The position numbers and the translations under genes were made by a program. From NCBI RefSeq assembly GCF_022662335.1, contig NZ_JAKNQJ010000009.1, positions 62,001-126,000 of the forward strand: a DNA stretch of 64,000 bases, read 5' to 3'. This DNA is from Sphingomonas sp. CROZ-RG-20F-R02-07. Its GTDB lineage: Bacteria; Pseudomonadota; Alphaproteobacteria; Sphingomonadales; Sphingomonadaceae. The notes beneath the pieces are model-generated. The model ran no database searches. It had not been told where the DNA came from and saw only the letters and a program-made list of their open reading frames with translations. Every line of letters starts with the position of its first letter. Within the stretch, counting starts at the first letter, position 1. Shown one piece after another: positions 39,690 through 49,140 of this stretch.

Positions 39690-40418
39690 TTATCCCGGCA
39701 CCGCCAGCGTGACGATCGATAGGCCGGGCGTCATCGGCACCCGGCCGACGGCATGGCGCTCGAGCCGGAAGATCCGCTCGAACAGCGCGTTCACCGCCTT
39801 GGGCGGGGGCGAATCATCGCTGTCGTCGCGGTGCAGCAGCCGGCCCACGATGCGCGCGGCGGCGGCGAGCGGAAACAGCAGCGAGTTGAAATAGGTCAGC
39901 CGCGTCGGCGTCAGCCCCGCACGCACGATGGCGGCGGAAAGCGTCGCGCGCGAATAGCGGCGGTGATGGTGGTTCACCACGTCGTGCGCGCTCCACATCC
40001 ACTGGTGCGCGGGCACCGCGATCAGGATCTTGCCGCCGGGCTTCAGGCAGGTCGCCATCGCCGCCAGCGCGGCCACGTCGTCTTCGATATGCTCCACCAC
40101 GTCGAGCACCGCGACCAGATCATAGGCGCCGCGTTCCACCCCGGTCAGCGCCGGGAGCGGCGCGTCGCCGACGGGCTTGCCCAGCCGCTCGCTGGCGATC
40201 GCCCGTGCGGCGGGATCGATCTCGATCGCGTCGACCGTGCCGAACGTGCCCAGCATCGGCAGATTGTGCCCGGTGCCGCACCCGATCTCCAGGATGCGCG
40301 CCTCCGCCGGCAGCGCGGCATAGCGCGTCAGATAATCCGCCAGGATGTCGCGGCGCGCGCGATACCACCAATGCGTCGAATCATGCGCGGCCATGCGGTC
40401 GTAGACGATACGGTCCAT
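39690..40418 (-). CDS. Class I S-adenosylmethionine methyltransferase
   Basis: A 242-residue methyltransferase with motif I ILEIGCGTGHNLPML near 42 and the DLVAVLDVVEHIEDD segment near 96. It belongs to the UbiE/Coq5-like group and could act on a lipid or glycan. It begins 1 bp after the GtrA-like gene ends, so the two form an operon. The substrate is unknown. Confidence 0.87.
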   Translation of the reverse strand: MDRIVYDRMAAHDSTHWWYRARRDILADYLTRYAALPAEARILEIGCGTGHNLPMLGTFGTVDAIEIDPAARAIASERLGKPVGDAPLPALTGVERGAYDLVAVLDVVEHIEDDVAALAAMATCLKPGGKILIAVPAHQWMWSAHDVVNHHHRRYSRATLSAAIVRAGLTPTRLTYFNSLLFPLAAAARIVGRLLHRDDSDDSPPPKAVNALFERIFRLERHAVGRVPMTPGLSIVTLAVPG

Positions 40419-40419
40419 A

Positions 40420-40824
40420 TCAGGCGAATACCCAGAAACGGTTGAGGGCGAAGGTGATGAGCGGGGTGACGCACACGATCGGCACCAGCGGCCACCAGGT
40501 GGCCCCGTGCAGCGGCCCGGTGAGGATCGCGACGAACGCGGTGTTCAGGCCGAAGCTGACCAGGCTGACCGCGAAGAACCGGCCGCCGGTCCGTGCGAAA
40601 TCGTCGCGTTCGCCATGCCCCTGGAAGCTCCACCGGCTGTGCAGGAAATAGCCCGAGACCATCGCCCCCATATAGCCGAGGATATTGGCCACCACGGGCC
40701 AGGCGGCGCGTCCGCCGATATCGGCGAGTTCGTGGCCATAGGTGGCGAGCGGCCAGTAGATGACGCCGAACACCAGCGTCGACAGCCCGCCCGCGATCCC
40801 GAAGCGGACGAGCTGCGCCAGCAT
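40420..40824 (-). CDS. GtrA-family membrane protein
   Basis: A 134-residue protein with four membrane segments, of the GtrA family thought to flip lipid-linked sugars. The N-terminal VRFGIAGGLSTLVF and C-terminal FALNRFWVF are the family's ends. ATG 40824 gives the usual length. An in-frame ATG at 40908 would add 28 residues, but its GGAG touches the start codon. It is co-transcribed with the methyltransferase gene and divergent from the GT-C-like gene. Confidence 0.85.
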   Translation of the reverse strand: MLAQLVRFGIAGGLSTLVFGVIYWPLATYGHELADIGGRAAWPVVANILGYMGAMVSGYFLHSRWSFQGHGERDDFARTGGRFFAVSLVSFGLNTAFVAILTGPLHGATWWPLVPIVCVTPLITFALNRFWVFA

Positions 40825-40944
40825 GCCGCTCGCCCGCCAGTGATCCAACCGCCTCGCCAAGCCCGACACGCCGCTCTTCCCTGAAAACCGTCCCCGCCCT
40901 AAGGCCATCTCCGCGGGAGTGGAACCGGAAACGGTCCTGATGGG

Positions 40945-42735
40945 ATGATGCGTTTGAACGACGATACGGGCGCACGCTTGCGCCGGATGCTCGATCGCCG
41001 CTGGATGGCGCTCACGCTGCTCGTCTGGGCGGCCGTCACCGCCTGGTATCTGTGGTCCGACTGGAACCAGATTCGCTGGTGGTCGCTGGGCGACACCGAC
41101 GACAATATGCGCCTGATGCAGGTGCGCGCCTGGATGGCGGGGCAGGATTGGTACGACCTGCGCCAATACCGCATGAACCCGCCGGGCGGGTTCGACATCC
41201 ATTGGAGCCGCATCGTCGATCTGCCGATCGCCGGGCTGATCCTGTTCTTCCGCCTGTTCACGAGCGCCGCCTGGGCGGAGCGGCTCGCCTGCGGCCTGGC
41301 GCCGCTGCTGCCGCTGTCGGTCGCGATGCTGGGCGTGGGGGCGACGGTGCGGCGGCTGGTGAGCCCCTATGCCTGGCCGCTGGCGCTCGTCTTCCTGCTC
41401 GGCACCTCGGCGACGATGCTGATGTTCATGCCCGAACGGATCGACCATCATGGCTGGCAGCTCGCGATGCTGTCGCTGACGGTGGCGGGGCTGTGCGATC
41501 CCGCGATGCGCCGCGGCGGGCTGACGGTGGGCCTGGCGAGCGCGGTCAGCCTGGCGATCGGTCTGGAGATGCTGCCCTTCGCCGCGATGGCGGGCGCGAT
41601 CATCGCGCTGCGCTGGATCCGCGACCGGGCGGAGGCGCCGCGGCTGATGGTCTATGCGCTGGCGCTGGGCGGCGGCAGCACCTTCGGCTTCGTCGCCTTT
41701 GCCTCCTATGCCAATCGCGTGATGCGCTGCGACGCGCTGACGCCGGTGTGGCTGTCGGTGATGATCGCGGCCGGCGTGCTGCTGTTCGCGCTGGCCCTCG
41801 CGTCGCCGCGCTCGGCGGGCGTGCGGCTGGGGCTGGCGGCGATCAGCGCGGTGCTGATCGGCGTGGGCTTCGCGCATTTCTTCCCGCAATGCCTCGGCCG
41901 CCCCGAACAGGTCTCGCCCGAACTGGCGAAGAACTGGCTGAACAACGTCCGCGAAGCCAAGCCGATCTACCAGCATCCCTTCCGCCTCGCCTTCGCGATC
42001 GCGGTGTTTCCGGTGATCGGGCTGATCGGCGCGGTATTCGCCGCGTGGCGCGCGCGCCGCGCCGCCAATGCGGTCGGCTGGGCGGCGGTCGCGCTGTTCA
42101 CCGGCTTTGCCTGCCTGATGCTGCTGTGGCAGGCGCGCGCGGGCCCGGGTGCGCAGCTGCTCGCGGTGCCGGGCGCGGTGGCGCTCGTCTGGGCGTTCCT
42201 GCCGCGGCTGCTCGATCACACGTCGATGGCGGTGCGCGTGCTGGCGCCGGCCGCGGTGGTGGTGGTCGCCTCGTCCTTCTTCGCCGGGCTGGTGCTGCCC
42301 TATCTGCCCGTCGGCAAGCCGAGTGCCTATACCGCGCGCGTCAACCACGCCTCGGGCAATTGCGTGCGCACGACGGTGCTGCGCCCGCTCAACCATTATC
42401 CCGCGCAGACCGTGTTCAGCTTCATCGATCTGGGGCCGCGGATCATCACGATCACGCATCACGACGCGGTGGCGGGCCCCTATCACCGGAATGGCGACGC
42501 GATCCTCGACGTGCAGCACGCGTTCGGCGGACCACCCGCCCTGGCGCATGCGATCATGAAGCGCCACGGTGCGACGTTGCTGCTGCTCTGCCCCAACATG
42601 GCGGAGGCGACGATCTACCGCGCGCGCTATCCCGGCCGCTTCTACGACCAGATGGCGCACGGCAAGCGGTTCGCCTGGCTCACCCCGCTGCCGCTGCCGC
42701 GCGGCGACCCGCTGCGGCTGTTCCGGATCGACTAG
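40945..42735 (+). CDS. GT-C-type polytopic membrane protein, probable glycosyltransferase
   Basis: A 596-residue protein with an N-terminal membrane anchor, a periplasmic loop containing LGDTDDNMRLMQVRAWMAG (about 48-66) and GFDIHWSRIVDLP near 90, then about ten membrane segments and a soluble C-terminal domain. Acidic DxD residues after the first membrane segment followed by many spans is the layout of GT-C enzymes that use lipid-linked sugars. The exact family is not certain. Its stop codon overlaps the end of convergent marC. Confidence 0.72.
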   Translation: MMRLNDDTGARLRRMLDRRWMALTLLVWAAVTAWYLWSDWNQIRWWSLGDTDDNMRLMQVRAWMAGQDWYDLRQYRMNPPGGFDIHWSRIVDLPIAGLILFFRLFTSAAWAERLACGLAPLLPLSVAMLGVGATVRRLVSPYAWPLALVFLLGTSATMLMFMPERIDHHGWQLAMLSLTVAGLCDPAMRRGGLTVGLASAVSLAIGLEMLPFAAMAGAIIALRWIRDRAEAPRLMVYALALGGGSTFGFVAFASYANRVMRCDALTPVWLSVMIAAGVLLFALALASPRSAGVRLGLAAISAVLIGVGFAHFFPQCLGRPEQVSPELAKNWLNNVREAKPIYQHPFRLAFAIAVFPVIGLIGAVFAAWRARRAANAVGWAAVALFTGFACLMLLWQARAGPGAQLLAVPGAVALVWAFLPRLLDHTSMAVRVLAPAAVVVVASSFFAGLVLPYLPVGKPSAYTARVNHASGNCVRTTVLRPLNHYPAQTVFSFIDLGPRIITITHHDAVAGPYHRNGDAILDVQHAFGGPPALAHAIMKRHGATLLLLCPNMAEATIYRARYPGRFYDQMAHGKRFAWLTPLPLPRGDPLRLFRID

Positions 42736-43352
42736 CGCAGCACCACCGACAGCCCGTCCAGCACGAACTGGACGGCAAGCGCGGCCAGCAGCACGCCGAG
42801 CAGGCGCGTGATGACCGCCTCGATCTTCGCGCCCAGAATCCGCATGATCGGGCCCGCCGCCAGCAGCGCGATCAGCGTCAGCAGCAGGATAGACGCCATC
42901 GCGCCCAACACGACCAGGCTGCGCTCCAGCCCGTCGTTGCGGGACATCAGCAGCATCACGCTCGCGATCGATCCCGGCCCCGCGATCATCGGCATCGCCA
43001 TCGGAAAGATCGAGACGTCGTCCGCCTCGGGATCGTGCGCCACCTTGGCGGCGCGATCCTCGCGGCGCTGGGTGCGCTTTTCGAACACCATCTCGAGCGC
43101 GATCAGGAACAGCATGATGCCGCCCGCGATGCGGAAGCTCGCCAGGCTGATCCCCAGCCCCTTCAGCAGCGCCTCGCCGAACAGCGCGAAGACGAACAGG
43201 ATCGCCGCCGCCACGCCCACCGCGCGGATCGCCATCGCGCGTTTCTGCGCGGGGCCGGCCGCCGCCGACAGCCCGGCATAGATCGGCGCGCAGCCGGGCG
43301 GATCGATCACCACGAAGAAGGTGATGAACGACGAGACGAACAGCTCGATCAC
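42732..43352 (-). CDS. MarC-family integral membrane protein
   Basis: A 206-residue membrane protein with six predicted segments. The [15 protein letters not shown] segment near 17, [14 protein letters not shown] near 118 and the overall length match MarC/UPF0056. Function in the family is not settled. It starts at GTG 43352, overlapping the folD stop codon (GTGA), so it is coupled to folD. Confidence 0.88.
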   Translation of the reverse strand: MIELFVSSFITFFVVIDPPGCAPIYAGLSAAAGPAQKRAMAIRAVGVAAAILFVFALFGEALLKGLGISLASFRIAGGIMLFLIALEMVFEKRTQRREDRAAKVAHDPEADDVSIFPMAMPMIAGPGSIASVMLLMSRNDGLERSLVVLGAMASILLLTLIALLAAGPIMRILGAKIEAVITRLLGVLLAALAVQFVLDGLSVVLR

Positions 43353-44224
43353 AGCGCGCCCTCGTCGATCGCGACGCCTTCGCGCCGGCCGGCGGAGACG
43401 AGCGTGTTGCGCAGCAGCACCGCGATCGTCATCGGCCCGACGCCCCCCGGCACCGGCGTGATCGCGCCCGCCACCGACAAGGCGCCGGCGAAATCCACGT
43501 CGCCCACCAGCCCGTCGGCGGTGCGATTGATGCCTACGTCGATCACGGTCGCGCCCGGTTTCAGCCAATCGCCCAACACCATCGCCGCGCGGCCCACCGC
43601 CGCCACCACGATATCCGCGCGGCCGACCACCGCGGGCAGATCGCGCGTGCGGCTGTGCGCCAGCGTCACGGTGCAGCTCGCCGCGGTCAGCAGCGCGGCC
43701 ATCGGCTTGCCGACGATGTTCGACCGGCCGATCACCACCGCGTCCTTGCCCGCCAGATCGCCCAGCGCGTCGCGCAGCAGCATCAGGCAGCCGAGCGGCG
43801 TGCACGGCACGAAGCCCGGCAACCCGGTCGCCAGCCGCCCGGCGTTCACCGGATGGAAGCCGTCGACATCCTTGTCGGGATCGATCGCGAGGATCACCGC
43901 GGTCTCGTCGATATGGGCGGGCAGCGGCAACTGGACGAGGATGCCGTCCACCGCCGGATCGGCGTTGAGCGTGGCGACCAGCGCGAGCAGCGCGGCCTCG
44001 GTCGTGTCGGCAGGCAAGCGATGCTCGATGCCGGCCATGCCCGCCGCTTCGGTCGCCTTGCCCTTGGCGCGCACATAGACCGCGGACGCGGCGTCCTCGC
44101 CCACCAGCACCACCGCGAGGCCGGGCCTGCGCCCCGCCCGTTCGGCGAAGACCGCGACCTGCTCCGCGACGCGTGCGCGCAAGCCAGCGGCAAAGGCTTT
44201 TCCATCGATGATCGTGGCGTTCAT
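43349..44224 (-). CDS. folD: Methylene-tetrahydrofolate dehydrogenase/cyclohydrolase
   Basis: A 291-residue bifunctional enzyme that interconverts 5,10-methylene- and 10-formyl-tetrahydrofolate. The active-site lysine is in [13 protein letters not shown] near 50, with [12 protein letters not shown] near 93 and the dinucleotide motif [13 protein letters not shown] near 165. The C-terminal [12 protein letters not shown] is a signature. ATG 44224 overlaps the DUF167 stop codon. It works in the same pathway as fhs at 55871. Confidence 0.95.
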   Translation of the reverse strand: MNATIIDGKAFAAGLRARVAEQVAVFAERAGRRPGLAVVLVGEDAASAVYVRAKGKATEAAGMAGIEHRLPADTTEAALLALVATLNADPAVDGILVQLPLPAHIDETAVILAIDPDKDVDGFHPVNAGRLATGLPGFVPCTPLGCLMLLRDALGDLAGKDAVVIGRSNIVGKPMAALLTAASCTVTLAHSRTRDLPAVVGRADIVVAAVGRAAMVLGDWLKPGATVIDVGINRTADGLVGDVDFAGALSVAGAITPVPGGVGPMTIAVLLRNTLVSAGRREGVAIDEGAL

Positions 44225-44523
44225 GGGGCGGCGGCATAGAGGCCGGCGGCGATTCGCGCCAGCAGCGCCGCGTCGCCGGCGATGGCGATCCGCTTCAGCC
44301 GCGCGGTCTGCCCGCCGATCAGCGTCACCTCGCGCTTCGCCACGCCGAACACCCGGGCGACCAGCGCGAGCAGCGCGGCATTGGCCGCGCCCTCCACGGG
44401 CGCCGCGGCGAGCCGCGCGGCGAAATGCTCCGCCGTGCCGGGCGTCAGCGCATCGCGCCCGCCGCGCGGCGTCACCCGTACCGCGATCGTCAGCCCGGCC
44501 GGCGTTTCCGCCCAAGCCGGCAT
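44221..44523 (-). CDS. DUF167/YggU-family protein
   Basis: A 100-residue DUF167 protein; [19 protein letters not shown] and [14 protein letters not shown] are family marks. The function is unknown. ATG 44523 begins just after the yggT stop codon; a longer start at 44550 would overlap yggT. The yggT-DUF167 order also occurs in other bacteria. Confidence 0.85.
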   Translation of the reverse strand: MPAWAETPAGLTIAVRVTPRGGRDALTPGTAEHFAARLAAAPVEGAANAALLALVARVFGVAKREVTLIGGQTARLKRIAIAGDAALLARIAAGLYAAAP

Positions 44524-44527
44524 GCGG

Positions 44528-44839
44528 TCAGCCCGCCACCACCGCGCCACCGTACATCTGCTGCACGATCGCCGCCTGGACGATCTTGTCGAGAATGATG
44601 ATCGCGATCAGCACCACCATCGGCGACAGGTCGAGCGCGCCGAAATCGGGCAGGATGCGCCGGATCGGGCGATAGAGCGGCTCGGTCATCCGCTGGAGCG
44701 CGGTCCACACCGAACGGACGAAATCGTTGGAGGTGTTGATGACGTTGAACGCGATCAGCCACGACAGGATCGCCTGCACGATAATGATCCACCACACGAC
44801 ATCGAGCAGGATTTGAACGATCTGAAGCAACAGGATCAA
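44528..44839 (-). CDS. YggT-family membrane protein, TTG start
   Basis: A 103-residue protein with two membrane segments. WIIIVQAILSWLIAFN and the EPLYRPIRRILPDFGALDLSP loop are characteristic of YggT, a family linked to cell division and osmotic stress. The frame stays open far upstream, but the start is set at TTG 44839 because GGGAGG lies 8 nt before it and the protein then has the family length. The open frame before it is repeat sequence. Confidence 0.83.
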   Translation of the reverse strand: MILLLQIVQILLDVVWWIIIVQAILSWLIAFNVINTSNDFVRSVWTALQRMTEPLYRPIRRILPDFGALDLSPMVVLIAIIILDKIVQAAIVQQMYGGAVVAG

Positions 44840-44960
44840 CGCGAAAGCCTCCCAGCAGCGGACGGGGTGCAGATAGGCGATGAAGCCATGGCGTGCCAGA
44901 GGCCAATGGCTCGATCGACGTCCGCACCGACGGACCAGGCTTCGAAGGGGCAGAAGATCG

Positions 44961-45190
44961 TTCGCGCGAAGACGCCAAGACGGGAAGAGGGCGCGCCCGG
45001 CGGCGCCTGCAGCCTTCGCGCAAATGGGTTCACGCGGAGGCGCGGAGGCGCGGAGAAAAAGGGCCGGCCGCGCCAGCGGCCCTTCATCCCCATGCCAGGA
45101 TACCGGTACGCTGCCGCGCACGAAACATCTTCGCGTCTTCGCGGCTTAGCGCGAAACTCTTCTTCTCCGCGCCTCCGGGCCTCGCGTGAA
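44961..45190. repeat. Nested inverted repeat of the GCGGAGGCGCGGAG family, copy 2
   Basis: Two nested inverted pairs. The outer pair is TTCGCGCGAAGACGCCAAGA (44961 on) with a TTCGCGTCTTCGCGG segment (about 45130-45155). The inner pair is TTCACGCGGAGGCGCGGAG (45029 on) with TTCTCCGCGCCTCCGGGCCT (45163 on, ending near 45190). The pairs interleave, so two alternative hairpins are possible. The repeat fills most of the 377-bp gene-free gap between argB and yggT; I see no gene there. Confidence 0.75.
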
Positions 45191-45216
45191 CCGATCTTCG
45201 CTACGCCACGCTCAGC

Positions 45217-46116
45217 CTAGCACCGCACCAGCGTGCCCGCGCCCGCCGAGGTGAAGATCTCGAGCAGCACGGCATGCGGCACGCGCCCGTCGAGGATCAC
45301 CGCGGCGCGCACGCCCGCCTGCACCGCGGCGACGCACGTCTCCAGCTTGGGGATCATGCCGCCGGTGATCGTGCCGTCGCCGCGCAGCCGCACCACGTCG
45401 GCGGGCTTCAGGTCGGTCAGCAACTCGCCCTGCTTGTCGAGCACGCCGGCCACGTCGGTCAGCAGGAAGAACCGGCGTGCGCCCAGATGCGCCGCGATCG
45501 CACCCGCCATGGTATCGGCGTTGATGTTGTAGGTATGGCCGTCGTCGCCGATCGCGATCGGCGCCACGACGGGGATGATCCCGGCGTCGCACAGCGTGTC
45601 GATGATCCGCCGGTCGACCGCCACGGGCTCGCCGACGAAGCCCAGATCGACATGGCGCTCGATCCCCTGGCGTTCGTCGGGGCTGTCGCGGCCCACCTTG
45701 CGGGCGCGCACGAAGCTGGCATCCTTGCCCGAGATGCCGACCGCACGACCGCCCGCCTGGCCGATCCAGCCGACGATTTCCTTGTTGATCGATCCGGCCA
45801 GCACCATTTCGGCGATATGCGCGGTCTCGGCATCGGTGACGCGCAGCCCGTCGACGAAGCGCGATTCGACGCCCAGCCGCTTCAGCATCGATCCGATCTG
45901 CGGGCCGCCGCCATGCACCACGACGGGGTTGATCCCCACCGCCTTCAGCAGCACCATGTCGTTGGCGAAGCTGCGCTGCAGCGCGGGCGAGCCCATCGCA
46001 TGGCCGCCATATTTGATGACGAAAGTCTCGCCGGCATAACGCTGGAGATAGGGCAGCGCCTCGGTCAGCGTATGCGCCTTGGCGAGCAGGTCCGCATTCG
46101 GGGTATAGTCGGTCAT
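45217..46116 (-). CDS. argB: Acetylglutamate kinase
   Basis: A 299-residue amino acid kinase phosphorylating N-acetylglutamate in arginine synthesis. [11 protein letters not shown] near 32, [11 protein letters not shown] near 66 and the C-terminal [18 protein letters not shown] are diagnostic. The extended C-terminal region resembles arginine-inhibited forms, though feedback control is not proven here. No other arg genes are in the window. Confidence 0.96.
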   Translation of the reverse strand: MTDYTPNADLLAKAHTLTEALPYLQRYAGETFVIKYGGHAMGSPALQRSFANDMVLLKAVGINPVVVHGGGPQIGSMLKRLGVESRFVDGLRVTDAETAHIAEMVLAGSINKEIVGWIGQAGGRAVGISGKDASFVRARKVGRDSPDERQGIERHVDLGFVGEPVAVDRRIIDTLCDAGIIPVVAPIAIGDDGHTYNINADTMAGAIAAHLGARRFFLLTDVAGVLDKQGELLTDLKPADVVRLRGDGTITGGMIPKLETCVAAVQAGVRAAVILDGRVPHAVLLEIFTSAGAGTLVRC

Positions 46117-46176
46117 GCGCGGGGCCTTAGCGGCTGCGCCGGGGGAGTGAAAGACGCCCGGCCCCGGCCGCGCGGC

Positions 46177-46851
46177 TCAGGCGCGATCCAGCCGCCGCCC
46201 GATCGTGACGAACAGATAGATCAACAGCGGCACGATGACCGCGGACAGGATCACCTTCACGATCATCTGCCCGATCAGCAGCTCGCGGATCGGAAACACG
46301 CCCAGGAACGCGATGCTGACGAACAGCAGCGTGTCGACCACCTGGCTCAGCACCCCCGCGATCGCCGCGCGCAGCCACAGGAGCGGCGCGCCCTCGCGCC
46401 CCTTCAGCCAGGAGAAGACCGAGACGTTCAGCGTCTGCGAAATGCCGTAGGAAATGATGCCGCCGACCCAGATCCGCGGCGTGCCGCCCATCATCAGCGC
46501 GAACGCGTCGCGCCGTGCCGGCATCATGTCGCCCGACGCCGGCAGCGCGAGGACGATCAGCGAGAGCAGGATCGACACGATCAACGGCACGAAGCCGAAA
46601 CGCACCAGCCGGTTCGCGACCGTACGCCCGTGCAGCTCGGCCACCGCGCTCGACACCGCGACGAGCAGCAGAAAGGCGAAGATCCCCGCCTCGATCGCCA
46701 GCGGCCCCAGCCCGAGCACGGGACCGAGCGCCGAGAGCGGCCCCAGCGCCACCTGCTTGTTGCCCAGCACGCCGGCGATGCACACCATGCCGCCATAGAA
46801 GATCGACAGCGCGAAGAGCGAACGCGGGATGGCGGGGGCGGGTCTGTCCAT
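46177..46851 (-). CDS. Queuosine-precursor transporter (YhhQ-type)
   Basis: A 224-residue protein with six membrane segments, of the YhhQ/VUT family that imports queuosine precursors. GNKQVALGP near 31, AVAELHGRTVANRLVRFGF near 68 and SQVVDTLLFVSIAF near 165 are family segments. ATG 46851 (MDRPAPAI) gives the usual start. It is upstream of argB on the same strand and divergent from the nucleoside transporter. Confidence 0.85.
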   Translation of the reverse strand: MDRPAPAIPRSLFALSIFYGGMVCIAGVLGNKQVALGPLSALGPVLGLGPLAIEAGIFAFLLLVAVSSAVAELHGRTVANRLVRFGFVPLIVSILLSLIVLALPASGDMMPARRDAFALMMGGTPRIWVGGIISYGISQTLNVSVFSWLKGREGAPLLWLRAAIAGVLSQVVDTLLFVSIAFLGVFPIRELLIGQMIVKVILSAVIVPLLIYLFVTIGRRLDRA

Positions 46852-47014
46852 CGCTGCGGTGCTAGCGCGCCCGGCGCGCGCGCACAATCGGCTGTCCTCT
46901 CAACGGATTTGGCGCCATACCCGGCGCCAGGGGATGTCGCGGGCCGTACCCGCGCGTCCGGGGAAAGGGGCTCATGCGCGTCAACACCACCATCGTCCAC
47001 GGGATCGCCCGCGC

Positions 47015-48283
47015 GTGAATCGCATCCTGATCGGCCTGGCCGGCATCGCGGTGATCATCGGTATCGCCGTCCTGCTCTCGACCGACCGCCGCGCGATCCG
47101 GCTGCGCGTCGTCGGCAGCGCCTTCGCGCTCCAGGCGGGGATCGCGGTGCTGGTGCTCTACAGCCGCGGCGGCCAGGCGGTGCTGTCGTTCCTGTCGGGC
47201 GGCGTGGCGGACCTGCTCGGCTATGCCAAGGCCGGCACCGATTTCCTGTTCGGCCCCCTGGCCTCGCCCGCGATCGGCGGCCACAGCTTCGCGATCGCGG
47301 CGCTGCCCGTCATCATCTTCTTCGCCAGCCTCGTCTCGATCCTCTATCATCTGGGCATCATGCAGCTGGTCGTGCGCTGGATCGGCGGCGGCATCGAGAA
47401 ACTGATCGGCGTGTCGAAGGTGGAATCGCTGTGCGCGGCCGCGAACATCTTCGTCGGGCAGAGCGAATCGCCTTTGGTGATCCGCCCCTATCTGGCCGCA
47501 CTCACCCCCGCGCAGCTCTTCACCGTCATGACGAGCGGGATGGCGGGCGTGGCAGGCACGATCCTCGCCGCCTATGCCTCGATGGGCATCCGTATCGAAT
47601 ATCTGCTCGCCGCCAGCTTCATGGCGGCGCCCGGCGGAATCCTGATGGCCAAGATCATCATGCCCGACGGCGTCACCCCGCCGCCGGGCGAACTGCCGCT
47701 GGGCGACATTCCCGGCGAGGCGATCGCGGGCGAGCCGCTGCCACAGGCCAGCCATGACGAGGAAAAGCCCGCCAACCTCATCATGGCGGCGGCGCAGGGC
47801 GCGCAGACCGGCGTGAAGCTGGCGGTCGCGGTCGGCGCGATGGTGCTGGCCTTCGTGGCGCTGGTGGCGCTGGCCAACGGCTTGCTCGGCGGGATCGGCA
47901 ATCTCGTGGGGTTGCCCGGGCTCAGCTTCCAGGCGCTGCTCGGCTATGTCTTCGCGCCCGTCATGTTCCTCCTGAACGTGCCCTGGTCGGAAGCGGGGAT
48001 CGCGGGCGGGCTGTTCGGGCAAAAGATCGTGCTGAACGAGTTCGTCGCCTATATCTCGCTCGGCACCCAACAAGGCCATCTGTCGCCGCGCACGATCGCG
48101 GTGGTCACCTTCGCGCTGTGCGGCTTCGCCAATTTCTCGTCGATCGCGATCCAGATGGCGGTGACGGGCAGCCTCGCCCCCAACCAGCGTCCTACGATCG
48201 CCAGGCTCGGCCTGCGCGCACTGGCCGCGGGCAGCCTCGCCAACCTGATGAGCGCGGCGCTCGCCGGATTGCTGATCGGCTGA
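47015..48283 (+). CDS. Concentrative nucleoside transporter (NupC-type)
   Basis: A 422-residue CNT-family symporter. Core segments include VGQSESPLVIRPYL near 150, MTSGMAGVAGTILAAY near 173 and a C-terminal gate with ALCGFANFSSIAIQMA near 370. These hold the residues that bind nucleoside and cation. The start is GTG 47015. The divergent neighbour imports a modified-base precursor, so the pair may both serve nucleoside salvage. Confidence 0.92.
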   Translation: MNRILIGLAGIAVIIGIAVLLSTDRRAIRLRVVGSAFALQAGIAVLVLYSRGGQAVLSFLSGGVADLLGYAKAGTDFLFGPLASPAIGGHSFAIAALPVIIFFASLVSILYHLGIMQLVVRWIGGGIEKLIGVSKVESLCAAANIFVGQSESPLVIRPYLAALTPAQLFTVMTSGMAGVAGTILAAYASMGIRIEYLLAASFMAAPGGILMAKIIMPDGVTPPPGELPLGDIPGEAIAGEPLPQASHDEEKPANLIMAAAQGAQTGVKLAVAVGAMVLAFVALVALANGLLGGIGNLVGLPGLSFQALLGYVFAPVMFLLNVPWSEAGIAGGLFGQKIVLNEFVAYISLGTQQGHLSPRTIAVVTFALCGFANFSSIAIQMAVTGSLAPNQRPTIARLGLRALAAGSLANLMSAALAGLLIG

Positions 48284-48294
48284 GCGTTTCGCGC

Positions 48295-48325
48295 TTGCTC
48301 CTGACGCAGCGTCATCGCGTAGACG
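48295..48325 (+). promoter_or_regulatory. MerR-type promoter with 19-bp spacer and palindromic operator
   Basis: TTGCTC (48295-48300) and TAGACG (48320-48325) are separated by 19 bp, the overlong spacing that MerR proteins correct by twisting DNA. The spacer holds the perfect palindrome TGACGCAGCGTCA (48302-48314). The -10 box lies 7 bp upstream of the regulator's ATG at 48333, so the message would be leaderless or nearly so. Autoregulation is inferred. Confidence 0.65.
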
Positions 48326-48332
48326 ATTCGCC

Positions 48333-49097
48333 ATGGAGGAGATGCTCGATATCGGCGAGGTGGCCAGGCTCACGGGGCTGACGCTTCGCGCGCTGCGCTT
48401 CTACAAAGGCCGCGGGCTGGTGGCACCCCTACGCACTGCGGGTGGCCGGCGCGTCTATGGCCGCGGCGAGCTGGCGCGGCTGAACGCGGCGTTGGCGCTC
48501 AAGCAGGCGGGCTTCTCGCTTGCCGAGATCGCGCGGCTGCTGGCGGGCCGAGCCGTCGACATCGGCCGCCTCGTCGATGCCCGGCTGGCCGAGATCGACC
48601 GGCGCGCCGCGGCGATCGCCGAGGCCGGCGCGCTGCTCCGCACCGTCAGGTCCCGCATTGATCGTGGCGAGCCGATCGACGTCGCGACGCTCTGCTCGCT
48701 CATTCGAACGGGAAACGACACGATGGAACAGGACGATTGGAAGGCGGTCACCGACCGCTACATGACCGACGAGGCGCGCGCGGACTTCGCCGCGGCGCGG
48801 ACGGCGATACCCGCCGATTTCGATCAGGCCGCCTATGCGGCGCGTTGGAAGGCGCTCGGCGAAAAGGTGGAGGCGGCGCTGCCGCTCGATCCGCACTCGG
48901 CGGACGCGGGCGCACTCTACGACGAATGGCAGGCGCTGCTGGCGCCGTTCGCCGCCATCGCCACGCCCGCCATGACCACTGGCATCACGCGGATGTACGA
49001 CGGCATCGAGACGTGGAAGGGCAGCCGAACGCCGCCCTTCTCGTCCGCGGTGTGGCAGTTCATCCGCTCGGTCGGCGCGGCGCGCCAGGCGGCCTAA
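48333..49097 (+). CDS. MerR-family regulator with TipAS domain
   Basis: A 254-residue regulator. The N-terminal MerR helix-turn-helix (IGEVARLTGLTLRALRFYK, residues 7-25) and a coiled region to about 125 are followed by a TipAS-type ligand-binding domain. TipAS domains bind thiopeptide or other hydrophobic drugs. The start at 48333 has no ribosome site, fitting a leaderless message; an ATG at 48342 is the alternative. No regulated partner gene is adjacent, so it may control itself and distant genes. Confidence 0.88.
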   Translation: MEEMLDIGEVARLTGLTLRALRFYKGRGLVAPLRTAGGRRVYGRGELARLNAALALKQAGFSLAEIARLLAGRAVDIGRLVDARLAEIDRRAAAIAEAGALLRTVRSRIDRGEPIDVATLCSLIRTGNDTMEQDDWKAVTDRYMTDEARADFAAARTAIPADFDQAAYAARWKALGEKVEAALPLDPHSADAGALYDEWQALLAPFAAIATPAMTTGITRMYDGIETWKGSRTPPFSSAVWQFIRSVGAARQAA

Positions 49098-49104
49098 CCG
49101 AGTT

Positions 49105-49132
49105 CCCTTCCCGGCGGTCGCGCCGGGAAGGG
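49105..49132. terminator. Shared terminator hairpin between converging genes
   Basis: A perfect 12-bp stem (CCCTTCCCGGCG, loop GTCG, CGCCGGGAAGGG) in the 43-bp gap between the MerR gene and the fasciclin gene, which converge. It has no T tract on either side, so it may rely on the stem alone. Confidence 0.6.
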
Positions 49133-49140
49133 ATGGCGGA

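Noticed and set aside
44840..45121. Long N-terminal extension of YggT
   Set aside because: It is translated repeat sequence. A strong GGGAGG site points to TTG 44839, which gives the family length.
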